Shown piece by piece: positions 54,423 through 64,000 of a DNA stretch of 64,000 bases. Origin of the DNA: Rhodeus uyekii (Eukaryota; Chordata; Actinopteri; Cypriniformes; Acheilognathidae); NCBI GenBank assembly GCA_037043235.1, contig JAWRVZ010000286.1, positions 124,001 through 188,000 on the forward strand. Reading direction: 5' to 3'. Each line of letters opens with the position of its first letter. Position 1 is the first letter of the stretch. The notes under the pieces are model-generated. The model worked only from the letters and a program-made list of their open reading frames with translations, searched no databases and was not told the origin of the DNA. A program made the position numbers and the translations under genes.

Positions 54423-54438
54423 CTAAGATGGCGGCGCG
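54423..54438 (+). promoter_or_regulatory. YY1-like motif overlapping the LINE start codon
   Basis: AAGATGGCGGC fits the YY1 consensus and contains the initiator ATG in good context. In mammalian L1 a YY1 site at the very 5' end fixes the transcription start. The match is seen; the function here is inferred. Confidence 0.5.
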
Positions 54439-57391
54439 AGTACATCGCGAGGCTCGGGGTCTCTCCAGTTTCTGCAATTTTGCAGTATTACTCTTGCTTA
54501 TCTCGGGTCTGTTTGTGCAGAACAGTTGTGCCTTTACATCGTACACCCGAAGTGAGCTTTTGGATATTGGTTTGCAAATTTCCGACGGTTTTATGGACAA
54601 CCTTCGACTCCTTCCTGAGATCGCCAGGACGCCCGAGGCAGCGCATTCTTCCCGGCCGGGCGGAAGTGCTCGCAGGCGGCGTCGAGATCGTAAACAAAGG
54701 CGAGGCAAGCGTGGAGGACTTAGAGCTCGGCTAAAGCTTACACCACACCGGCTCTCTCTACCCAGTATCTTCCTTGCCAATGTCCGATCGCTAGTGAACA
54801 AAATGGATGAGATTCGACTCAACATGACACACAGCAAAAGACTTCTGAACTGTAACGTCCTTATCTTCACGGAGACGTGGTTAAATAGCGGAATACCAGA
54901 CTCCACTATTGAGCTCACGGGACATCACACGCTCCGCGCGGACAGAACAATAGATGGATCCGGTAAGACAAGGGGAGGTGGATTGTGCATTTACATTAAC
55001 AAAGCTTGGTGCACAAACTCTGCTGTTGTTGGGAGCCATTGTTCAGCTAACCTAGAGTTTCTCATGGTTAAATGTAGACCGTTCTATCTGCCGCGGGAGT
55101 TCACTTCCACCATTATAACTGCAGCTTATATTCCCCCGGATGCTGATGCCAAGCTTGCTATGAAAGAACTTTATGCAGCCATCAGTAAACAACAGACTCT
55201 TCACCCGGACGCGGCGTTTATTGTTGCGGGTGATTTTAATCACTCTAACTTAAAGACTGTGCTACCCAAATTTCATCAGAATGTTTCCTGTCACACCAGA
55301 GGAAACAAAACCTTAGACCATGTCTACACAAACATGGCTGGGGCTTACGTGGCGACACCTCTCCCCCACCTGGGACAATCAGACCACATCTCTTTGTTCC
55401 TCACTCCCAAATATTCACCCCTCATCAACCGTGTGAAGCCATCAGTGAAGACCATCAAGGTGTGGCCTGCGGGGGTAGATTTCACACTCCAGGAAAGGTT
55501 CCTACACACAGACTGGAGTATGTTTGCTTCCCAAGCCACCAGTGATGCACACACAGACATTGACTGCTACACATCCTCTGTATTGGATTATATTAATACC
55601 ACCATTGACAGTGTTACAACCCAGAAACAGATCACCACATACCCAAATCAGAAGCCATGGATGAACAAGGAAGTGCGACTCCTGTTGAAGACACGCAATA
55701 CTGCCTTCAGATCAGGAGATACACAAGCCTACAGCACATCCAGAGCAAATCTGAAGAGGGGCATCAAAAAGGCCAAGCACTGCTACAAGCTGAAGATAGA
55801 GGGACACTTTTCCAACTCTGACCCTCGACGCATGTGGCAGGGCATCCAGGCCATCAGTGACTACAAACCCACCCACTCCACCCCTGCAGCCACTGATGTC
55901 AACTTCCTGAACGAGCTAAATGACTTTTATGCTCGCTTTGAAAGAGACAACAGAGAAACTGCAACCAAGCTCAAACCCTCAGTTGATCACCCTCCAATCA
56001 CCCTCTCATCCACTGATGTCTGCAAGGCACTGAGCCGGATCAGCACGCACAAGGCTGCTGGACCAGACAACATCCCTGGACGTGTCCTCAGGGCATGTGC
56101 GGAGCAGCTCGCTGGGGTCTTTACAGACATTTTCAACCTGTCTCTTGCCCAAGCAGCTGTACCAACATGCTTCAAATGCACCTCCATTGTGTCAGTGCCA
56201 AAACACTCTAGTCCGAGGTGCCCTAACGACTACCGCCCTGTAGCACTCACACCCATCATCATGAAGTGCTTTGAGCGGCTGGTCCTGGAACACCTAAAAT
56301 ACTCTATACCATCCACATTGGACTCACATCAGTTTGCTTATCGCAGCAATAGGAGCACAGAGGATGCTGTTGCCATGGCACTGCACTCTGTGCTCACACA
56401 CCTGGACAATAAGAACTCTTATGCACGGATGCTGTTTGTTGACTTCAGCTCAGCATTCAACACTATCATCCCGGCCAAGTTAATAGCCAAACTTGAAGAC
56501 TTTGGCATCAATACCTCACTCTGCAACTGGATTCTGGACTTCTTGACCAACAGACCCCAGAATGTCCGATCTGGATCCACCTGCTCCACATCCATCACAC
56601 TTAACACTGGTGTACCACAGGGCTGTGTGCTAAGCCCGTTTCTCTACTCCCTCTTCACCTCCGACTGCAAGCCTGTGTTTGGATCTAATGCCATCATCAA
56701 GTTCGCAGACGACACTACGGTGATCGGTCTCATCAGCAACAACGATGAGACTGCCTATAGGGAAGAGATCCAGCACCTGTCCACATGGTGCAACGACAAT
56801 AACCTGCTCCTCAACACCACCAAAACGAAGGAGCTCATCGTGGACTTCAGGAAAGAGTCAAGAGGTACACACGACACCATCCACATCAATGGAATGGCCG
56901 TTGAGCGTGTCTCCAGCTTCAAGTTCCTGGGGATCCACATCTCGGCTGACATGACCTGGACAACCAACACCTCCAGCCTGGTCAAGAAGGCTCACCAGCG
57001 CCTCTTCTTCCTGAGGACACTGAGGAAGAATCAGCTCTCCTCGGCTATCCTGGTGAACTTCTACCGCTGCGCAATAGAAAGCATCCTGACGAACTGTGTC
57101 ACAGTATGGTATGGGTGCTGTTCTGTCACGGAGCGCAAGGCATTGCAGCGGGTGGTGAAAACTGCCCAACGCATCACAGGGACTCCACTTCCTGCCATCG
57201 AGCACGTCCAGAGGAAACGCTGTCTGCGTCGAGCTCGCAGCATCCTCAAGGACTCCTCTCACCCAGCCCACAGACTGTTCTCCCTCCTTCCCTCCGGCAG
57301 GCGTTTCAGGTGCCTCCGGACCAGAACCAGCAGACTAAAGAACAGTTTCTTCCCCAGAGCTGTCTCTTTACTGAACTCTAACCCTTGCTGA
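54428..57391 (+). CDS. LINE ORF2-type protein: APE endonuclease plus reverse transcriptase, intact (987 aa)
   Basis: Endonuclease from about residue 115: LANVRSLVNKMDE, FTETWL (catalytic Glu149), TRGGGLCIYIN, AYIPPDADA, VAGDFNHSNL (Asp269), TLDHVYTN, GQSDHISLF (Asp319/His320). RT from about residue 540: KAAGPDNIPGRVL, CPNDYRPVALTPIIMKCFERL, ARMLFVDFSSAFNTI (first Asp), TGVPQGCVLSPFLYSLFTSD, IIKFADDTTVIGL (FADD at 759-762), LLLNTTKTKELIVDF, and SFKFLGIHI. The C-terminus has a Cys-rich region, YRCAIESILTNCVTVWYGCC, usual for the CR1/L2 group. All catalytic residues are present and there is no stop. The N-terminus is odd: residues 15-36 are hydrophobic, followed by an Arg/Lys-rich stretch (82-102). 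Nicks target DNA and copies its own RNA in the nucleus. Confidence 0.92.
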   Translation: MAARVHREARGLSSFCNFAVLLLLISGLFVQNSCAFTSYTRSELLDIGLQISDGFMDNLRLLPEIARTPEAAHSSRPGGSARRRRRDRKQRRGKRGGLRARLKLTPHRLSLPSIFLANVRSLVNKMDEIRLNMTHSKRLLNCNVLIFTETWLNSGIPDSTIELTGHHTLRADRTIDGSGKTRGGGLCIYINKAWCTNSAVVGSHCSANLEFLMVKCRPFYLPREFTSTIITAAYIPPDADAKLAMKELYAAISKQQTLHPDAAFIVAGDFNHSNLKTVLPKFHQNVSCHTRGNKTLDHVYTNMAGAYVATPLPHLGQSDHISLFLTPKYSPLINRVKPSVKTIKVWPAGVDFTLQERFLHTDWSMFASQATSDAHTDIDCYTSSVLDYINTTIDSVTTQKQITTYPNQKPWMNKEVRLLLKTRNTAFRSGDTQAYSTSRANLKRGIKKAKHCYKLKIEGHFSNSDPRRMWQGIQAISDYKPTHSTPAATDVNFLNELNDFYARFERDNRETATKLKPSVDHPPITLSSTDVCKALSRISTHKAAGPDNIPGRVLRACAEQLAGVFTDIFNLSLAQAAVPTCFKCTSIVSVPKHSSPRCPNDYRPVALTPIIMKCFERLVLEHLKYSIPSTLDSHQFAYRSNRSTEDAVAMALHSVLTHLDNKNSYARMLFVDFSSAFNTIIPAKLIAKLEDFGINTSLCNWILDFLTNRPQNVRSGSTCSTSITLNTGVPQGCVLSPFLYSLFTSDCKPVFGSNAIIKFADDTTVIGLISNNDETAYREEIQHLSTWCNDNNLLLNTTKTKELIVDFRKESRGTHDTIHINGMAVERVSSFKFLGIHISADMTWTTNTSSLVKKAHQRLFFLRTLRKNQLSSAILVNFYRCAIESILTNCVTVWYGCCSVTERKALQRVVKTAQRITGTPLPAIEHVQRKRCLRRARSILKDSSHPAHRLFSLLPSGRRFRCLRTRTSRLKNSFFPRAVSLLNSNPC

Positions 57392-59520
57392 CCCCACTCC
57401 TCTCTCACCGCCACCCCCACCATCCCACTCCCCTCATAGACTCCTCTCCCCCCCCACCACCATCCCACTCCCATCCAGACTCTCCTTTCACCCCCCCACC
57501 ATCCCACTCCCCCCAGACTCTCCTCTCACCCCCCCACCATCCCACTCCCCTCATAGACTCCTCCCCCCCCCACCATCCCACTCCCCTCATAGACTCCTCT
57601 CTCCCCCACCACCATCCCACTCCCCTCACAGACACTCCTCTTACCACCCACTCCCCTCACGGACTCTCCTCTTTCCCTCCCCCCACCATCCCACTCCCCT
57701 CATAGACTCCTCTCCCCCCCACCACCATCCCACTCCCCTCATAGACTCCTCTCTCCCCCACCACCATCCCACTCCCCTCACAGACTCTCCTCTTACCACC
57801 ATCCCACTCCCCTCATAGACTCCTCTCCCCCCCCCACCATCCCACTCCCCTCATAGACTCCTCTCTCCCCCACCACCATCCCACTCCCCTCACAGACTCT
57901 CCTCTTACCACCATCCCACTCCCCTCATAGACTCTCCTCTTACCACCATCCCACTCCCCTCACAGACTCTCCTCTTACCACCATCCTACTCCCCTCATAG
58001 ACTCCTCCCCCACCACCATCCCACTCCCCTTACAGACTCTCCTCTTACCACCATCCCACTCCCCTCACAGACTCTCCTCTTATCACCATCCCACTCCCCT
58101 CATAGACTCCTCTCCCACCACCATACCACTCCCCCCCACCATCCCACTCCCCTCATAGACTCCTCTCTCCCCCACCACCATCCCACTCCCCTCACAGACT
58201 CTCCTCTTACCACCATCCCACTCCCCTCATAGACTCCTCTCCCCCCCACCATCCCACTCCCCTCATAGACTCTCCTCACTCCCCCACCATCATCCCACTC
58301 CCCTCACAGACTCTCCTCTTACCCCCCCACCATCCCACTCCCCTCATAGACTCCTTTCTCCCCCACCACCATCCCACTCCCCTCATAGACTCCCCCCCCA
58401 CCATCCCACTCTCCTCTTACCACCATCCCACTCCCCTCATAGACTCCCCCCCACCATCCCACTCCCCTCTCCCCCACCACCATCCCACTCCCCTCATAGA
58501 CTCCTCTCTCCACCACCACCATCCCACTCCCCTCACAGACTCTCCTCTTACCCCACCACCATCCCACTCCCCTCACAGACTCTCCTCTTACCCCACCACC
58601 ATCCCACTTCCCTCACAGACTCTTCTCTTACCCCACCACCATCCCACTCACCTCACAGACTCTTCTCTTACCCCACCACCATCCCACTCCCCTCACAGAC
58701 TCTCCTCTTACCCCCCCACCATCCCACTCCCCTCATAGACTCCTTTCTCCCCCACCACCATCCCACTCCCCTCATAGACTCCCCCCCCACCATCCCACTC
58801 TCCTCTTACCACCATCCCACTCCCCTCATAGACTCCCCCCCACCATCCCACTCCCCTCTCCCCCACCACCATCCCACTCCCCTCATAGACTCCTCTCTCC
58901 ACCACCACCATCCCACTCCCCTCACAGACTCTCCTCTTACCCCACCACCATCCCACTCCCCTCACAGACTCTCCTCTTACCCCACCACCATCCCACTTCC
59001 CTCACAGACTCTTCTCTTACCCCACCACCATCCCACTCACCTCACAGACTCTTCTCTTACCCCACCACCATCCCACTCCCCTCACAGACTATCCTCTTAC
59101 CCCACCACCATCCCACTTCCCTCACAGACTCTCCTCTTACCCCACCACCATCCCACTCCCCTCACAGACTCTCCTCTTACCCCACCACCATCCCACTCCC
59201 CTCACAGACTCTCCTCTTACCCCACCACCATCCCACTCCCCTCACAGACTCTCCTCTTACCCCACCACCATCCCACTCCCCTCACAGACTCTCCTCTTAC
59301 CCCACCACCATCCCACTTCCCTCACAGACTCTTCTCTTACCCCCCCCCCCCGCCACCATCCCACTCCCCTCATAGACTCCTCTCCCCCCCACCACCATCC
59401 CACTCCCCTCACAGACTCTCCTCACCCCCCACCACCCCACTCCCCTCACAGACTCTCCTCTCACCCACCACCATCCCACCCTCCACTACACCAGACTCCC
59501 TCACTGCACCCCCCCCACTA
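57392..59520. repeat. 2.1-kb C-rich minisatellite in the LINE 3' UTR
   Basis: More than fifty variants of CCACCATCCCACTCCCCTCA with CAGACTCTCCTCTTACC or TAGACTCCTCTCCCCC, unit about 35-40 bp, strongly strand-biased (C on plus, G on minus). It starts about ten bases after the LINE stop. A 389-bp higher-order block is duplicated in tandem (about 58316-58704 and 58705-59093). Open frames on the minus strand here are artefacts of the repeat. Confidence 0.95.
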
Positions 59521-60120
59521 CTACCCTTATAGACTCTTCGCTCAATCTGTTACTTATTTGTGCCATTTGCACTGCCGACTGTTCATTACAGTAACAACTG
59601 TTTACTGCTTACAGTAACGACTGTTTACACTTGCACCTTGCACTACTGTACTTTAGCTGGAACATGCTCATTTGCACTACCAACTGTTCATACAGTACCA
59701 ACTGTTTACATTTCGCATTTCACTTATTTGCACTGTCCATGCTCATTGCACTACCTTAAATCTACTGCTTACCTTAAGCTAACAATTGTATACATCTACC
59801 TGTAAAATTCTGTTTATAGTTAGAGACATCTGTATATACATTTACATTTATAGCACATATTCACCTGTAAATGCTGTTTATAGACACCTGTAATTATATT
59901 TATAGCACACACTCACCTGTTATAGTAATAACCATCTGTATATTTATATTCATTGTACATATTACCTGTAAATCCTGTACATCTCCATATCCTGCACTTA
60001 TGCAACCATTGTACATATCCTGCACTTGCTGCTATTGCACTTCTGGTTAGACCTAAACTGCATTTCGTTGCCTTGTACCTGTACTTGTGTAGTGACAATA
60101 AAGTTGAATCTAATCTAATC
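59521..60120 (+). other. LINE 3' UTR unique part and terminal repeats
   Basis: Starts with short imperfect repeats (TTTGCACT, CAACTGTT, CAGTAAC) and becomes unique from about 59760, ending AATAAAGTTGAATCTAATCT. The AATAAA precedes the terminal repeat by a few bases. This is the part copied at 9793-10186. Confidence 0.85.
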
Positions 60121-60384
60121 TAATATACGGAAATATATGACTATATGTGGACTCAGTCTCTGACGCTATCCAGTACACTACATGGGAAGAAACATTACAC
60201 TTCCATACTGTTTGCATTATCTACATTATCCATCCCTCCTCCACACATGCCGCGATTAGTATCCGCTATTAGTACTGTATTGTCTGTCTCGAAGGTAAGA
60301 AAATTAAAATCATGTTTTATTTTATATCAATGTGATCTTTTTAAGCTATAATTTTGTGTGGGTGTGTATGTCTCTATAGCAAAT

Positions 60385-60557
60385 AAAAACATGTTTTTCC
60401 ATTATCATTAGCACTAATAAGGGAGTTTTTTAGAGGGCCGGAACGCATTAATTTTTTCCTGCTATTTCTTATGGGAAACAATGATTTGAGATACGAGCAG
60501 CTCGAGTTGCAAGCTCCGTCCTGGAATGGATTATGCTCGTATCTCAAGGTATTACTG
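60385..60557. repeat. Terminal fragment of a Tigger-like DNA transposon
   Basis: Reverse complement starts CAGTAATACCTTGAGATACG, matching the termini at 7408 and 8336; TA follows at 60558-60559. Internal motif GAGATACGAGCAGCTCGAGTT. No left end identified. Confidence 0.7.
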
Positions 60558-60559
60558 TA

Positions 60560-62250
60560 CAGCCACACTGATGTTGTAAATGAGTCTCAGTGCTGTTTGG
60601 ACAAAGGAAAATTGGCCGAGTTATCAAAACATGCTGAAAATCTTTTAGGACAGAGAATCCTTCACCACACATTTTTGGTCATTCACATTGGTCGAAAGAA
60701 AGTAAGAAAGAAAGATAAAAGAAAGTTACATAGGGAGTACTGAAGAAGGAGATCAGTGTAAAGAGGCCAAGATGATGTGCAGAGAAGCAATGATGTGATG
60801 TATTTTTTCTTTCTTCAGCTCAGTATAAACAGAGTAGACTGGGGAGAATTTAGGAGAAGTTGTGTGGGAGGATGAATCCAGCGAGTCCAATAAAGAAACA
60901 CATCGACTGTTGTTTCTCCAGGGGAGTTCCTATATCTCTGTGTTACTGAGGGGAATATAACACATGCCTCCTGTGTTCACCACTATTTTTTAAGTGTGAT
61001 TTTACTTATAGTGATACATTATACAGAACAGGGTGAGATTATTGTGTTTAGTGTGTTCATTGAGGTTAATTTCAGCTGGAAATCGACTTGTATATGTGAA
61101 TTGTATACAGTGTATTGTATGTGTATGATCCTACATTATATGTAGTTAGTTTGGCCGCCTCAAACAATTGACAGATGAATATTCACCTAAATACTGTGGG
61201 GTTTGATTGGTTGTTTACAACTCTACTGTATGTCTGTTTTGACATGTACTGTATGTATGAAAGAATGTAAATATTATTTCTATATACTATACATCATATA
61301 TTAACAAAGATGCTGCGTGTAAAATATCTAACGTGTGTTAATAATTCAATCCTTAGTTGAATTATAGCATAAAGCTGCCTCTCAAATAGAGTATTGTGAA
61401 TAGAGCAATATTTCCTGTTTTCCTACATGATGTCTTCCTGCAGCTGTCGTGTGATCACTTACTCGTTAGTCTCCTCAGGTGTTAGCTTGTATAAAACCCT
61501 CTTGTGTGTCCCTTGTCTTTGTTGGTTGTTGACTTTATGAAACTGTCTTGTGAATGTCATGTTGTGTTTGGATGCTCTTTAAATGGTTCTCCAGGTTTCG
61601 CACTAAATGTGCTGTTTTCTGTTCATATTTTAAGTGTTTTGGTTTTGAATAAAGCAAGGTTAATATGAAAACCTGTTCTCCTCATCTCGCTCTCCATATT
61701 GCACATGTTCTCTATTGGTATTACACATACATAGGACCTCAATACACTAATATTTTCTGAACAGGGATTCATTTAATTTGTTCTCAGGACCCAAATTTTT
61801 CATGGTATATCCAGTGATGATGCCCGATGATGTTTTGGAGGTTTAGAACACATTTCTTATATGTGTCATTATTATCTTATTTGGCTTATTTGCAACTTAG
61901 GCACATTGGAAAAACTTTCATGTGGCGACATTTATGCAAAATGATATTATGTTGCTTTTAGTAATTTGCTACACTTTCATAGTGAAATGTTCAGTAAATA
62001 CTAAATGTGCATTCAGTTTTATCCTAAACATGAGCATGTATGAGAATTCAGAAATGTCTAACACTAAACATGTATGTCTTGAGAATTCAGAAATGTCTAA
62101 CACTAACAGGTAAATGTTTGTATTTGAAAATATTGTAAAACCAACTCTAAACCCTAACCTTAATTTAACCAATAGCGTTAAGAAAATATATGATCTAAAT
62201 AAAACATTTGCTGAAGCAACCACGTCAATATAGCTTACTTACTAAGTCTT
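60560..62250. other. No gene seen
   Basis: AT-rich. 61440-61700 has a TATAAAAC box (61490), an AATAAAG signal (61649) and pyrimidine-rich sequence like an LTR, but no termini or TSD could be set. 62040-62105 contains a 39-bp tandem duplication (GAGAATTCAGAAATGTCTAA twice). Confidence 0.5.
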
Positions 62251-62254
62251 TTTT

Positions 62255-62345
62255 GCTTTTTTATCATGGCTATTGTTTCACGGGGCTCGTACCTAAGCAC
62301 TCTCTATCACATAGGCAATGTTGTACCAGGTGAGCTACTGAGCAG
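62255..62345 (-). mobile_element. tRNA-derived SINE head, different family
   Basis: Minus strand reads CAGTAGCTCACCTGGTACAA (A-box like) and, 45 bases on, TAGGTACGAGCCCCGTGAA (B-box like, GGTTCGANNCC with one change). No extended tail assigned. Confidence 0.5.
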
Positions 62346-64000
62346 AAAAGCAAAACATATGGAGCCGATTATGTGATGCTTTTATCAAAATGTGTTTACA
62401 AATAATAAAAAATGCAAAAAGTGTTTTGATGCCATGACATAGAATTGTAAAAAAATAATAATAATAAACAGTGCAAAAATAAGTCTCAATAAATCGATAA
62501 TATGCCTCTATAATCAGAATATGTGTGACGGAATTTTTTTTTTTTTTTTTTACTACCACTATAGTGTGAGTCGTATGTATACAGTATGTGAACTGACAGA
62601 CTGGGGAGTTGACTGGATGTATGTTATCTCAAATCACTGACAAAATAAATGGATTGTTGAGAATCCTACAACAACATCAAACAATGTAATACTCTTATGG
62701 AAAATAGCTATGCAACTGTGTTACTTGTTACATATAAAATGTTACTCAAAGTATTGGGCATCAAATATTTGCTGCATGAAAAAATATGTACATCACAGGC
62801 AGATTTTCAAAGAACAAGTGGGATAATATTGAGAGTAAAATGGAAAAATGATCATGTTCTCTGGTCTTCAAATGTACAGTATATGTTTAGAGTATATGTA
62901 TATATTTAAAAGTACTTAGCTAAGTGCTTTTCTTTTTTTTATTCTGCATGTACCACTATGTGAAAAAAAAAATCTAGTTTCCAGAAGCTCTACTGTAAGC
63001 AGGAAAACCTCATGAATTCCAGTGTATATTTCTTGGCTTGTTTAAATGGGGGATAATATAACCTTTGCTCTGTCTATTGGGTAAAAAAGTAGAACAATTT
63101 TTTTCATTCAATGATTCAATGTTTGACAGCCAGCAAACTAATATGAATGCATCATGGGACCAGCAGTCAGCAAAAATCAAACAAATATGAGTTTCAAACA
63201 CGGTCAAAATTGAAAGTGCAGATTCCTCTCAATTTAGGCCAAGTGCTTCTCAAAACTTCCACAAGGTTATTTGGCTTGAAGTATCAGAATCAGATGGAGA
63301 ATACAGAAGAGTGGCAGAGCAGTTATTACGGTCTTGCATTTATGAAAGAAAAAAAACAAAACTAACTGTAACATAATGGAGTTTTTGCCGGATCCGCTTT
63401 CCCAAGCCTGTGGAAACATTGATGCAAATATATATATTAAAGATCATGATTCGCAGGGAGTTTTGAGCATTCCTCCTTTGAAGCAGGAGCTCAGGGGCTT
63501 TTGAGAGGGTATTGCACTGCTGTATCCCACTGCGGTTCAGGAAGACAAAAGTAATATTCTCTGGTGAATTAATGCAGTGCCGCTAATTCTGTCTTCCATG
63601 CCTCTCCTCTCTTAGTGCTGTGGGGTTTGAAAGAGTGAATAGGGTAATGAACATGGAAAAAGAGCCAATATTGCCAAAACACAAAAACAGGCAGCTAAAG
63701 AATGGATGGAAGGCAAGAAAAAAAAATGTGTAAAGCCTACTCAAATCCCTTACTACTTAAAGAGGACTCAGAGGATTAAAAAAAAAAACTCTAAAATAAT
63801 GCTTCTTTCAAAAAATATATAAAAATATAACAGTGAGTGTTCAACACGTATAAGATGGCATATGCATTAAAAAAATCAGTCATTAACCTACTGTATATAT
63901 ATATATAAATGGCATGTACTGTTGGCCTATAGGCAATAGACAGAGCACTCAAGCAATTTGCTATTAATCATGGGACACAGAAAGCGTTATAATTTAATAT
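62346..64000. other. No gene seen
   Basis: AT-rich, poly-A/T runs at 62537-62552 and several near 63720-63830, TA repeat at 63893-63906. A weak tRNA-like stretch near 63922-63985 is too degraded to call. Confidence 0.6.

Larger units (their letters stand above)
54420..60120 (+). mobile_element. Full-length Rex1/Babar-like LINE with minisatellite 3' UTR
   Basis: One intact 987-codon ORF starting a few bases from the apparent 5' end, a 2.1-kb C-rich minisatellite, then a unique 3' UTR ending in (AATCT)n-type repeats (60098-60120). The same tail occurs at 9793-10186 as a truncated copy, proving that this sequence is the mobile 3' end. Clade assignment (Rex1/Babar, CR1/L2 group) is from the protein motifs and tail type and is moderately sure. 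Confidence 0.85.

Noticed and set aside
54307..54918. 203-codon minus frame over the LINE start
   Set aside because: Antisense of the intact LINE ORF and spans the junction with a different repeat.
57405..59479. Several open frames on the minus strand rich in Gly, Val, Trp
   Set aside because: They are translations of the C-rich minisatellite; identical 85-codon frames at 58319 and 58708 are the 389-bp duplication, not genes.
61440..61700. Possible 3' exon or LTR with AATAAA
   Set aside because: No open frame, splice pattern, LTR end or TSD that supports either view.
63922..63985. tRNA or SINE head
   Set aside because: Only a loose resemblance to A and B boxes; no cloverleaf can be drawn with confidence.

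Overview
The window looks like repeat-packed DNA from a teleost fish. The evidence is the mixture of families: DIRS-type tyrosine-recombinase retrotransposons, a sushi-like Ty3/Gypsy chromovirus with an integrase chromodomain, a BEL/Pao remnant, an L2-type LINE with an esterase ORF1, a Rex1/Babar-like LINE, tRNA-derived SINEs whose tail matches an L2 LINE, hAT and Tc1/mariner-like DNA transposons, and a gamma/epsilon-like endogenous retrovirus with a proline-tRNA primer site. I found no host protein-coding gene and no structural RNA gene that I can defend. The genus cannot be fixed from sequence alone.

Layout. 1-2.7 kb: minus-strand ERV (5' LTR, PBS, gag, then protease fused in frame to integrase), running off the left edge and abutting the 5' half of a minus-strand L2 LINE (2.7-4.6 kb). 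4.6-5.7 kb: an unrecognised, possibly DIRS-related remnant. 7.4-8.3 kb: a TA-flanked DNA transposon split by a solo LTR with a perfect 5-bp target-site duplication (TSD). 8.4-12.4 kb: minus-strand chromovirus split by a LINE tail. 12.4-13.8 kb: plus-strand protease/integrase remnant. 14.8-17.2 kb: minus-strand BEL/Pao remnant. 20.8-23.7 kb: two L2-type LINE 3' ends and a DIRS scrap. 24.6-27.0 kb: a cluster of TGTCA-LTR elements, including a complete 1.3-kb non-autonomous element with two LTRs and a TSD. 30.6-36.0 kb: a rearranged, partly palindromic DIRS pair. 37.1-39.4 kb: a DNA transposon containing a hAT MITE and a solo LTR, both with TSDs. 44.0-48.3 kb: a 5'-truncated DIRS with RT/RNase H and recombinase. 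48.8-49.5 kb: an LTR with a phenylalanine-tRNA PBS. 50.9-52.3 kb: a hAT-like element with an 8-bp TSD and two internal tandem arrays. 52.8-54.4 kb: more TGTCA-LTR sequence with a 69-bp mini solo LTR. 54.4-60.1 kb: the best preserved gene, a 987-codon LINE ORF, followed by a 2.1-kb C-rich minisatellite and a 3' tail of which another copy lies at 9.8-10.2 kb.

How the pieces relate. The SINEs share their 3' end with the L2-type LINE at 20.8-22.0 kb, the expected parasite/partner relation. The short proline-rich LTR elements share LTR termini and a similar post-LTR leader with the chromovirus and look like its non-autonomous dependants. Four independent LTR elements have lost the reverse-transcriptase catalytic core while keeping protease and/or integrase sequence. 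The DIRS terminal repeats carry a compact E-box/CCAAT/CRE promoter module. Long stretches at 5.7-7.4, 17.2-20.3, 28.8-30.6, 36.0-37.1, 39.4-43.5 and 60.6-64.0 kb are AT-rich with nothing I can name.
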